A stretch of 7,784 bases of DNA from an uncultured Clostridium sp. (GTDB lineage: Bacteria > Bacillota > Clostridia > Clostridiales > Clostridiaceae): contig NZ_CALEVF010000303.1 in NCBI RefSeq assembly GCF_937920395.1, positions 1-7,784 on the forward strand, given 5' to 3'. The notes under the pieces were generated by a model. That model was not told the origin of the DNA. It did no database searches and saw only the letters and a program-made list of their open reading frames with translations. Positions 1 through 5,543 of the stretch are shown here, piece after piece. A program made the translations under genes and the position numbers. Position 1 is the first letter of the stretch. The number at the start of each line of letters is the position of its first letter.

Positions 1-4
1 AATT

Positions 5-265
5 ATGATAACTACACGCGAGATAGAAATAAACAATGAACCTGTTATTTTAGATATAGAGTACTTTTACTTTAAAGAAGACGGCCAGGTAAACATAAAC
101 ATTGAAAGTATAACCAATGAAGGTGAAGATGCTACAGACATGATTACAATGGTCCAGCGCCAGGATATTATTGATATGTGCCAAACACATTACGAAAACC
201 ACGTATTTAATGAATTAGAAAAAGTATTTAACCGTATTCATTACGACATAGAGGATAATTTGTAG
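5..265 (+). CDS. Small acidic hypothetical protein
   Basis: The frame encodes 86 residues from an ATG at position 5 to a TAG at 263-265. I do not recognise the family. The product is strongly acidic, with many Asp and Glu, and has no membrane segment or signal peptide. Alternating hydrophobic positions in the first half suggest beta structure, and the second half (about residues 50-80) looks helical. The start lies only 4 bases into the window, so upstream signals are unseen and a longer N-terminus cannot be excluded. The gene converges with the minus-strand block whose last stop is at 284. If the TAG were read through, only three more codons (KEV) precede a TAA at 275-277, so the stop is uninformative about recoding. 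Coding is likely, function unknown. Confidence 0.7.
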   Translation: MITTREIEINNEPVILDIEYFYFKEDGQVNINIESITNEGEDATDMITMVQRQDIIDMCQTHYENHVFNELEKVFNRIHYDIEDNL

Positions 266-295
266 AAGGAAGTATAATGCAAATCACCTCTTTTT
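250..295 (+). terminator. Possible rho-independent terminator between convergent genes
   Basis: On the plus strand AGAGG (250-254) can pair with CCTCT (287-291), and ATTT (258-261) with AAAT (281-284), across a small internal loop; TTTT follows at 292-295. The element straddles the stop of the plus-strand gene and the end of the minus-strand gene, so it would end the plus-strand transcript. The stem is weak and the apical loop is long (19 bases), so this is only a candidate. Confidence 0.3.
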
Positions 296-589
296 AAATA
301 CTACTGCGTCTATTTCATCGAGTCCGCGGAATGCGACATTAACGTATATATTCTTACCATTTCTTGCTATTATACCGGACTTTATTAGTCTGGCCAATGC
401 TGTTCCTAATGTTGCATAAGGAACTTGCATCTCTTTTTGAAGCCTATTCCTTAGATGCTTATCTAGTGCGAAAGGCGTAAACATGTCAAACTTGATTAGT
501 ATTTTGATAAGATTTATTTCTATGTCCGCCGATGACCCAAATTGACCAGCGATTAATCTAATGAAGGAATCTTCAGAAGGAAGTATAAT
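264..589. repeat. 15-bp direct repeat pair bracketing most of the 118-aa gene
   Basis: AGAAGGAAGTATAAT occurs at 264-278, overlapping the end of the plus-strand gene, and at 575-589, inside the start of the minus-strand wHTH gene. The units are identical and 311 bases apart. It may be chance in A/G-rich DNA or a trace of local duplication or recombination. Confidence 0.3.
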
Positions 590-640
590 CGTTTTGGACT
601 TTAATTTAGGTTTATTATCTATGTTTAAATTAAGTTGCAT
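284..640 (-). CDS. Winged-helix DNA-binding protein, last gene of the methyltransferase cassette
   Basis: The product is 118 residues. Its core (about residues 40-104) reads as a winged helix: helices at about 40-52 and 55-70, a recognition-type helix ending in 'LARLIKSGII' at 82-91, then a short beta wing 'NGKNIYVNVAF' at 94-104. This matches the general pattern of RepL-like or plasmid/phage wHTH proteins, in which a YxxNP- or YVN-type strand closes the domain. I see no catalytic motif. The ATG (638-640) overlaps the TAA of the methyltransferase (640-642) as TAATG, so translation is probably coupled. It ends with TGA, the only gene here to do so. A DNA-binding or regulatory role is inferred from the fold only. 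Confidence 0.75.
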   Translation of the reverse strand: MQLNLNIDNKPKLKSKTIILPSEDSFIRLIAGQFGSSADIEINLIKILIKFDMFTPFALDKHLRNRLQKEMQVPYATLGTALARLIKSGIIARNGKNIYVNVAFRGLDEIDAVVFKKR

Positions 641-2157
641 TATTTATCTAAATAAGAAAATATATGTGAAATTACAGAAATCGTCCAACCATTGCCAATC
701 ATTTTTAATCTTTGAGTTGATGAAACATGATTTGTATATCCGTCTTTCATCGTTTGCAGCCTTTCACATTCTAAAGGAGTTAATCTTCGGATGCGAGAGT
801 TTATATTTGCCATTTGACCACAATTTTCATCTGTTCTCGCGCGAGCTGCTAATGTGCCAGTTTTACCATTATCACGAAATCTAATACCTTCATCGGTTCT
901 ATAATCACAGCCTTGTATTAATACTTTAGCTCTTTTATCTTTAATATCAAGTGTACCATGCTTACCGTCTTCATAATAAGCCCTACTATCTTGAGCAAAA
1001 CCATCTCCATACTGCAAATTATTTGCAGTATATACTAAATTATCCTTCTGAACTGTAGTAATACAATTAGTTTTACCATCTTCTCTTGCTTCAAGCATTT
1101 GTTTAGTTGGACATCCTTTAGTTCTATCTGATGTATTTTCGGGGTTACGTCCGCGCATTGCTACTATTTGAATAGCATTTGTCTGTCCTGTATCTAAGCA
1201 ATATGTTTTACCATCATTATGGCTTAATGTACCAGTTCCACCTTTACCTGTTTTACTCGAGCATGGCATTGTATTGTGGACTATTAAATCCATGTCTGAA
1301 TGATTACCGCCAGAGTGTGCGCCTGCCGTAAAACAACTAGCCTTATCTTGATTATTCTTTACGTTCCCCTTAACATCAATCTTTATAATATCATAGTTAT
1401 GTTTAGCTGTTTGTGAAGCATGGCCACCAATACGCAAAGTATTGTTTTTACCGTTAATATTCATTCCATCGAAACCAAACTTGGGGTTTTTAATATAATA
1501 TTTCTCATCAACTTCTGGCTCAAGTATGTCTTTTAATAATATTACTTTGTCTTTCGGTTGTGGTATTATACATTTTAAATCTCCAAATAAACCGTCGTGT
1601 TCTGCTCCAATGTTGGTCCAGTACAATCTTCGCCTATTTTGAGCCGATACTAATGCACTATTAATTTCAATAGGATTTATACCTATTGATTGACTAAGAA
1701 TTTTCTGCCATTTAGCGCCCATGATTACGTTTTCTAATAGGAATTTAACATCAGAATTGTACTTTCTTATATCTGTTAAGATGCGGATATACTCCCAAAA
1801 TAGGTAAGATTGACCTTCAAATTCAAAGTTTTGACTCTTTAATTCCAGATAATGTTCTAACGTTAATATTTCTATTGAATCTTTAGTGCTCATTCCTTTA
1901 CGTTTGCCAGCAAAACTGAAACTCTGGCAAGGCGAACCTCCTATAAGCAAAGATATAGGCTTTAATTTACTCACATCTACCTCCGTAACGCTTCCTAATT
2001 GTATTGTATTAGGATAGTTAACCATTGTTACTGTAATGGCATACTTATCTATCTCTGAGGCATAGTAGTTATCTACTTTTTTTCCTATTCTATCTAAACT
2101 CTGATTGCCCCCTGAGCAACCATCAAAAAGACTTAAAACGTTAAATTCTTTTCCCAT
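640..2157 (-). CDS. DNA (cytosine-5-)-methyltransferase, DNMT3-like phage type
   Basis: The 505-residue protein transfers a methyl group from S-adenosylmethionine to C5 of cytosine in DNA. All key motifs of the C5-MTase family are visible: motif I 'VLSLFDGCSGG' (7-17, SAM binding), motif IV 'GGSPCQSF' (73-80) with catalytic Cys77, motif VI 'LLENV' (140-144), motif VIII 'QNRRRLYW' (173-180), motif IX 'RRLTPLECERLQ' (457-468) and motif X 'GNGWTISVISHI' (488-499). The opening, including YYASEID and the LFWEYIRIL/LLENV block, resembles the DNMT3 branch more than classic Dcm. The stretch between motifs VIII and IX, which holds the target-recognition domain, is very long (about 275 residues) and carries six or more degenerate GK..[TC][LIF] repeats. 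No restriction enzyme is visible, so it is an orphan methyltransferase, plausibly protecting phage DNA. It starts 2 bases after the upstream wHTH gene. Target sequence unknown. Confidence 0.95.
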   Translation of the reverse strand: MGKEFNVLSLFDGCSGGNQSLDRIGKKVDNYYASEIDKYAITVTMVNYPNTIQLGSVTEVDVSKLKPISLLIGGSPCQSFSFAGKRKGMSTKDSIEILTLEHYLELKSQNFEFEGQSYLFWEYIRILTDIRKYNSDVKFLLENVIMGAKWQKILSQSIGINPIEINSALVSAQNRRRLYWTNIGAEHDGLFGDLKCIIPQPKDKVILLKDILEPEVDEKYYIKNPKFGFDGMNINGKNNTLRIGGHASQTAKHNYDIIKIDVKGNVKNNQDKASCFTAGAHSGGNHSDMDLIVHNTMPCSSKTGKGGTGTLSHNDGKTYCLDTGQTNAIQIVAMRGRNPENTSDRTKGCPTKQMLEAREDGKTNCITTVQKDNLVYTANNLQYGDGFAQDSRAYYEDGKHGTLDIKDKRAKVLIQGCDYRTDEGIRFRDNGKTGTLAARARTDENCGQMANINSRIRRLTPLECERLQTMKDGYTNHVSSTQRLKMIGNGWTISVISHIFSYLDK

Positions 2158-2159
2158 AA

Positions 2160-2729
2160 TTACTTTAATTCTCTATAATATTTATCCATTTTTAACTTAT
2201 CTAATGATCTTTTTTGTATACTATCACATAGTTTAGTTAATTCTAATTGTAACTTACTTGTATCATCCGCGCACTCCTTAATTATATCTAGATACTCTTT
2301 ATGCTTTTTGGTAGTGCTAAATAACCTATTATTATGACAAAATACTACATAAGGATTAATCATATACTTACTCTTTTGGCTTATCTTTATTACTAATCCC
2401 TTTTCTATTAAGCTAATAAAAGATTCTCTTACGTTATCTATTGATGTAGTATAATGTACTTTATCTGAGCCATATATATCTATTGCTCTCTCGCTTGCTT
2501 TAGCATAAACTCTTAATAACTCCGCCGAATACCTAAACACACTTGATTGGTCTGAGTAATAAGTAAGCCAATTGAACAATACATACTCAGATGGAGGTAA
2601 ATAGAACCCTAAATTACTATAATGACGTGTAAACCTCTTATTTATAGATGGGGTTTGAAGTTCTTGCCTTGGATATAGCTCTTTTAATGTAGTATTTTCT
2701 ACTTTTTTAGTGTTTCCTGCCTGTTTCAA
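2160..2729 (-). CDS. RepL-like winged-helix protein, first gene of the methyltransferase cassette
   Basis: The product is 189 residues, starting at a TTG (2727-2729). The only other possible start in frame is an ATT at 2741, because a TAA lies at 2754-2756 and no ATG falls between. Residues 40-130 look like a winged helix: 'YLPPSEYVLFNWLTYYS' (43-59) as first helix, 'SIDNVRESFISLIEKGLVIKI' region (96-116) as recognition helix, and 'KYMINPYVVF' (121-130) closing the wing, as in RepL-type plasmid replication proteins and phage wHTH regulators. The tail (about 140-189) is Lys/Glu-rich and helical. The methyltransferase starts 2 bases after its TAA. It could regulate the cassette or act in replication; I cannot tell which. 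An out-of-frame ATG CAA ATT TGA lies just ahead, its TGA overlapping the TTG. Confidence 0.8.
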   Translation of the reverse strand: MKQAGNTKKVENTTLKELYPRQELQTPSINKRFTRHYSNLGFYLPPSEYVLFNWLTYYSDQSSVFRYSAELLRVYAKASERAIDIYGSDKVHYTTSIDNVRESFISLIEKGLVIKISQKSKYMINPYVVFCHNNRLFSTTKKHKEYLDIIKECADDTSKLQLELTKLCDSIQKRSLDKLKMDKYYRELK

Positions 2730-2743
2730 ATTTGCATTAATTT

Positions 2744-2768
2744 TATATGTTTGTTATTATAAGGGTAC
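2744..2768 (-). promoter_or_regulatory. Degenerate copy of the ECF-like promoter motif
   Basis: On the minus strand GTACCCTT (2761-2768) is followed after 13 bases by TATAAAA. This keeps the spacing of the four better copies (GTAACCTT-N13/14-CGTAYAA) but has one mismatch in the first half and a poor second half. It sits 14 bases ahead of the TTG start of the RepL-like gene, the right place for the cassette's promoter. Weak by itself; it gains support only from the other copies. Confidence 0.3.
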
Positions 2769-2776
2769 ACACTATG

Positions 2777-2796
2777 GTTTTTAGTTAGTTTTTAGT
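2777..2796. repeat. Tandem 9-bp direct repeat, possible operator
   Basis: GTTTTTAGT occurs at 2777-2785 and again at 2788-2796, an 11-base (one helical turn) spacing. It lies in the 148-base gap upstream of the RepL-like gene and next to the degenerate promoter motif at 2744-2768. Same-face repeats of this kind suit a regulator such as the wHTH protein encoded next door, but that link is inference, and A/T-rich repeats arise easily by chance. Confidence 0.35.
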
Positions 2797-2808
2797 ACTT
2801 ATTAATTA

Positions 2809-2877
2809 TTATGCTTTAAGGCTATTTATAGTTAAAGTGTTATTAAACCATATAGTTTTGATTATGCTCGGCGCCAT
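2809..2877 (-). CDS. Possible 22-aa micro-ORF
   Basis: Directly after the TAA of the 132-aa gene (2878-2880) an ATG opens a frame of 22 codons ending in TAA at 2809-2811. The peptide begins MAPSIIKTIWF and has no recognisable feature. The only argument for it is the stop/start junction with no gap. It may be non-coding. Confidence 0.15.
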   Translation of the reverse strand: MAPSIIKTIWFNNTLTINSLKA

Positions 2878-3276
2878 TTAAGCTTTTGTTTTATCTAATA
2901 ATCTTAATACATGCTTAATGCTGAAAATATCATACTCTAATACTTCTGGCTCCTCAAGCATATCATTTAACTTTTTTGTTAGAATTGTATTTGAATCTAA
3001 CGTGAAGTCTCCACGCTTTACCAAACTAAAAATAAAATCCTGAAAGTACTCTTCAAGGCTATTAACAGATTTAATACTATCTTCTGGAAAGTTAGTTTCA
3101 ATAGTCTTACAAAACATATTTGATGATTTAATCAATTCATTAAACTTTTGCTTATCTGAGTGTTTAAACATTCCTAAGAACCGCGTATAAGATTCATTTT
3201 GAACTTTAGACAAAGCACAGAATATTAATAATGCTCTATGTGTTTGTTGTTGTAACTCTTCCTGTAATTCCGTCAT
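2878..3276 (-). CDS. Hypothetical helical protein
   Basis: This 132-residue protein is not one I recognise. The composition is helical throughout, with a Glu/Gln-rich N-terminus ('ELQEELQQQ', residues 3-11) and no membrane segment or signal peptide. Four or five amphipathic helices can be drawn, suggesting a small all-alpha soluble protein. It is the last sizeable gene of the small-gene operon that starts near 5295: its ATG lies 3 bases after the TAA of the preceding membrane-protein gene. The start is preceded by the A-rich leader GAAAAAATAAATTATG, usual for this window. Confidence 0.75.
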   Translation of the reverse strand: MTELQEELQQQTHRALLIFCALSKVQNESYTRFLGMFKHSDKQKFNELIKSSNMFCKTIETNFPEDSIKSVNSLEEYFQDFIFSLVKRGDFTLDSNTILTKKLNDMLEEPEVLEYDIFSIKHVLRLLDKTKA

Positions 3277-3279
3277 AAT

Positions 3280-3540
3280 TTATTTTTTCATAAGGTTAGC
3301 ATTGGTTAAACATTGGTTATTTGCCTTATAGCCAGCCATTGCACTATCATTACTTAATTTTAGATTGACTAATTTATCATAATCTGTTTTTAGATTATAG
3401 CACCATCCTGATAAAAAAATAACTCCAAAAAATAACAAAGCAATAGTTAAAAACAACCAACAATATGCCTTATCAGCCTTTACAGAGCTTTTATTTATTG
3501 CTTGTTGCAACCCTTCATTTAATACTTCGTGTTTAGTCAT
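3280..3540 (-). CDS. Single-pass membrane protein, small
   Basis: The 86-residue protein has a polar N-terminus (1-24), one clear transmembrane helix at about 26-48 (aromatic- and Leu/Ile-rich, ending 'GWCYNL'), and a polar C-terminal part. The segment after the span (49-64) could form a short coiled coil. Size and layout recall phage spanin- or holin-accessory-like proteins, but no specific family motif is seen. Its ATG overlaps the 3' end of the upstream gene by 8 bases (3533-3540), which suggests translational coupling. Confidence 0.75.
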   Translation of the reverse strand: MTKHEVLNEGLQQAINKSSVKADKAYCWLFLTIALLFFGVIFLSGWCYNLKTDYDKLVNLKLSNDSAMAGYKANNQCLTNANLMKK

Positions 3541-4096
3541 TAGGTAGGTTTTTAAGGATTTCTATTAATTCGTTTTTTGTTGATTTGATGTAATCACGAA
3601 TTCCTATTCCTATTTTAGCGTTGTTTAAATAATCATCATACCACTCTTTCAAACTACGCTCTTTAATAACGGTAGCCCAAATGCCTTTTAGCATTAAATA
3701 TTGAAAACCATTATAAAAACCATTTGTTATTGTGTTATCATAAACATATTCTTTATTAACAGTTCCAACTTCACCACTATTAGTAATATTAAAAACGGGA
3801 TTATATTTAGCCCCCTCAACTAAACCCCTCTTAATAGCCTCTTTTGTTAACGTCTCAGTCACTTCAGCGTCTGTGGCTATTCGTTTTATGGCTTTTGTAT
3901 AACAAACAGATCCTTTTATCCATTCATTGTTATAACCTAAACCATAACCATAGCATCTGTTTTCATCAATTTTTTCAATAAAATATAATGAACCCATTTT
4001 AGTCCAATTCCATTTACCCACCTCGTGTTTAGGTTTATTTTCAAAAGCATCTAATCTATCGTTTAGTTCTTTTCTTAATTTTTCTATCTCTGTCAT
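3533..4096 (-). CDS. Hypothetical phage protein with VTEtLtKEAikRG motif
   Basis: The product is 187 residues. It starts with a charged helix (1-20), then an aromatic, beta-rich part with 'WNWTKMGSLYFIEKI' (about 29-43) and Gly/Tyr-rich strands. The segment 'EVTETLTKEAIKRGLVEG' (about 78-95) is a pattern I have seen in hypothetical proteins of Bacteroidota phages: a helix with EA.kRG followed by a beta domain. A second Trp-rich patch comes at 'LKGIWATVIKE'. No enzyme motif, membrane segment or signal is visible. It lies in the small-gene operon, 17 bases downstream of the preceding stop, and overlaps the next gene by 8 bases. Function unknown. Confidence 0.75.
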   Translation of the reverse strand: MTEIEKLRKELNDRLDAFENKPKHEVGKWNWTKMGSLYFIEKIDENRCYGYGLGYNNEWIKGSVCYTKAIKRIATDAEVTETLTKEAIKRGLVEGAKYNPVFNITNSGEVGTVNKEYVYDNTITNGFYNGFQYLMLKGIWATVIKERSLKEWYDDYLNNAKIGIGIRDYIKSTKNELIEILKNLPND

Positions 4097-4113
4097 TTTA
4101 TTTGTTTTTTTGA

Positions 4114-4341
4114 TTATATAATAATATCAATAGTTTTTAAGTAATCAGAAAATTCTTTCCTTGTCTGAATCATCCATGAAGCGTAAGAGTGGGCTGTTCT
4201 GCATAATTCTTTTTTAATTTCCTGCATTTCATCATCTGTTTTTTTAATACCGATTTCGCCTTTATTGTCTAATAAAGGTGTTTTTGAAATTAATGCTTGT
4301 AACGCCATTGAGGCGTAATTGTCGTAATTTGAATTTTCCAT
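4114..4341 (-). CDS. Small hypothetical protein
   Basis: The gene encodes 75 residues, predicted mostly helical and soluble, with a charged central part ('KKTDDEMQEIKKEL', about 33-46) and a hydrophobic Ile-rich C-terminus. Not recognised. The start has the leader ACAAATAAAAATG, nearly identical to that of the next gene downstream (ACAAATAAAATG at 4096), a typical A-rich Bacteroidota initiation region. It is preceded 14 bases upstream by the stop of the 35-aa membrane protein. Confidence 0.65.
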   Translation of the reverse strand: MENSNYDNYASMALQALISKTPLLDNKGEIGIKKTDDEMQEIKKELCRTAHSYASWMIQTRKEFSDYLKTIDIII

Positions 4342-4355
4342 TTTTATTTGTTTTT

Positions 4356-4463
4356 TTAAAAGTTAAAATCATCATCATTGTTTCTGTGATAGACATATAC
4401 TGCGAATAAAGCCGATACTATTATTATTATAAATAAGTAGCCTAATATTTCTGATTGCATCAT
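4356..4463 (-). CDS. 35-aa single-span membrane protein
   Basis: This frame runs from tandem ATG ATG codons (4458-4463) to a TAA at 4356-4358. It encodes one hydrophobic helix (about residues 5-25, Ile/Val/Leu-rich with 'YLFIIIIVSALFAVY') followed by a polar tail 'HRNNDDDFNF'. A span followed by a charged tail is a credible mini membrane protein, not random sequence. It fills most of what would otherwise be a 150-base gap in the operon, lying 30 bases after the previous stop and 14 before the next start. Family unknown; holin-like, toxin-like or accessory roles are all possible. Confidence 0.6.
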   Translation of the reverse strand: MMQSEILGYLFIIIIVSALFAVYVYHRNNDDDFNF

Positions 4464-4493
4464 TATTTTGTTGCTTTGTTTGATAGATTCATT

Positions 4494-4679
4494 TTATTTA
4501 ATTAAATTAATACTAATTATACCATTATCATAATTCATCTCTATCATATCTACAAAGTACTGTTCTTGTTTTATAACTATACACCATCCTATTTGAGGTG
4601 TAACCGTTGTTAATGTGCTTGTTTCTTTTATGATTTCTACACTTCCTTCTTCGCTTGTTGTTATAAATTTTATTACCAT
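4494..4679 (-). CDS. Small hypothetical protein, beta-rich
   Basis: The product has 61 residues with alternating hydrophobic and polar positions typical of a small beta barrel or sheet, and no membrane segment. 'QIGWCIVIKQEQYFVDMIE' (about residues 29-47) resembles the strands of small SH3-like folds, but that is a visual impression. Its ATG follows the TAA of the upstream membrane gene by 2 bases. Function unknown. Confidence 0.65.
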   Translation of the reverse strand: MVIKFITTSEEGSVEIIKETSTLTTVTPQIGWCIVIKQEQYFVDMIEMNYDNGIISINLIK

Positions 4680-4681
4680 TT

Positions 4682-5059
4682 TTATTTTCTTATTAAAAGT
4701 TTATTATAAAAAACATTAAATGTAAGATTCCAAATACATCCAATAACTATTAAAAATCCTAAATTAAACCATATACTATCTATAAAAGGAGGACAATCTA
4801 TCCATGCAAACATAATAGCTAATGCTTCAAATATTATCATTAAGCTTTTAAATGAATGCCATGCATCTAATTTCCATTTCGTACCAGGAATTATATAAGA
4901 ATTGTTCCAGCTAGTTTCCGGATTCCAAAAGTTATTCCATGGAATATCAAACGGATTTCCTCGCTTTATAAATATGCTTTTGTAATAATGATGAGCTAAT
5001 GTGTCCATACATGCATTACATACTGAGGCTAATGCCCAAAATATTAAACTATAAACCAT
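4682..5059 (-). CDS. Multi-pass membrane protein with FWNPxxSW and DAWH motifs
   Basis: The 125-residue protein has three hydrophobic segments: about 2-18, 71-87 and 95-114. Between the first and second lie two conserved-looking motifs, 'FWNPETSWNNSY' (44-55) and 'DAWHSFKSL' (65-73), with His23, His24 and His68 and Asp19 and Asp65 near the membrane. Small integral membrane proteins with the FWnP..SW.nkY...DaWH pattern occur across Bacteroidota genomes and their phages; I know no assigned function. The paired His/Asp residues could bind metal or lipid, which is speculation. The gene overlaps the preceding one by 11 bases (5049-5059) and precedes the next by 2 bases. Confidence 0.8.
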   Translation of the reverse strand: MVYSLIFWALASVCNACMDTLAHHYYKSIFIKRGNPFDIPWNNFWNPETSWNNSYIIPGTKWKLDAWHSFKSLMIIFEALAIMFAWIDCPPFIDSIWFNLGFLIVIGCIWNLTFNVFYNKLLIRK

Positions 5060-5273
5060 CTTTATATTCTTTATAAGATTGATAATTAGCTACTCCGCCA
5101 ACAATAATAATAAATAATATAAACAGTATATAAACAACTCCAGAGTTATCTTCTATAATATAGTCTTTGTTTTCTATAAAATAAATAATTACTGTCAAGC
5201 AAAATAAATCAATAAATGCTAACCACAATATTTTAAGTGGATTTTCTTTTAAATGTTCTAAATAGTTTTTCAT
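5049..5273 (-). CDS. Two-span small membrane protein, first gene of the small-gene operon
   Basis: The product is 74 residues: a short basic/acidic N-terminus, a first transmembrane helix at about 13-33, a 12-residue acidic loop, a second helix at about 46-63, and a Lys/Tyr-rich tail. Two spans with a short acidic turn recall class II holins, but such a layout is common and no lysin gene is in view. It ends in TAG inside the next gene, an 11-base overlap. The ECF-like promoter at 5302-5326 ends 28 bases ahead of the ATG, with AAAAAAC directly before the start. It is therefore probably the first gene of a transcript running to at least 2878. Confidence 0.75.
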   Translation of the reverse strand: MKNYLEHLKENPLKILWLAFIDLFCLTVIIYFIENKDYIIEDNSGVVYILFILFIIIVGGVANYQSYKEYKDGL

Positions 5274-5301
5274 GTTTTTTAATTCAGTTTTGAGTTAGTT
5301 A

Positions 5302-5326
5302 TACGTTATTATTTTCTAAAGGTTAC
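5302..5326 (-). promoter_or_regulatory. ECF-like promoter of the small-gene operon (copy B)
   Basis: Minus strand: GTAACCTT (5319-5326), 13 bases, CGTATAAC starting with CGTA at 5302-5305. It matches the other copies closely. A transcript would start near 5295, giving a leader of about 20 bases before the ATG at 5273. The first half overlaps the last codons and TAG of the 46-aa ORF. Confidence 0.6.
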
Positions 5327-5456
5327 GTTCTTTATTTAATATTCCAAAAAAACTTTTATCAAACGCTTCTTTGTTTTTACTTTGCACATCTCGCGGATGT
5401 ACTTTCTTATCTCTTAACTTCTTTATTGCTGTTATTGTACTCTTTGTATGTTTCAT
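5316..5456 (-). CDS. 46-aa basic ORF
   Basis: The frame runs from ATG at 5454-5456 to TAG at 5316-5318. The peptide is rich in Lys and Arg ('IKKLRDKKVHPRDVQ', about residues 11-25) with no membrane span, and would suit a small nucleic-acid-binding or regulatory peptide. The gene is supported by the ECF-like promoter just upstream, but the -10 half ends only 8 bases before the ATG, so its message would be leaderless or nearly so. If the TAG were read, seven more codons precede a TAA. Family not recognised. Confidence 0.45.
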   Translation of the reverse strand: MKHTKSTITAIKKLRDKKVHPRDVQSKNKEAFDKSFFGILNKERNL

Positions 5457-5464
5457 ACCTCTTG

Positions 5465-5490
5465 TACGTTAATAATTAATAAAGGTTACA
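5465..5490 (-). promoter_or_regulatory. ECF-like promoter (copy A)
   Basis: Minus strand: TGTAACCTT (5482-5490), 13 bases, CGTACAAG starting with CGTA at 5465-5468. The first half and the CGTACAAG half are the same as in copy D in front of the KTSC gene. It lies between the end of the rep-like gene (TAG at 5544) and the 46-aa ORF. Confidence 0.6.
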
Positions 5491-5543
5491 ATAAACTAAT
5501 TAAAGTTAGGATTGGGTATAAATACATTCATTTTTTTGACACA

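Noticed and set aside
561..884. Plus-strand open frame of 107 codons
   Set aside because: It lies opposite the methyltransferase C-terminus (motifs IX and X) and the start of the wHTH gene, both well supported; it has no promoter or family signal.
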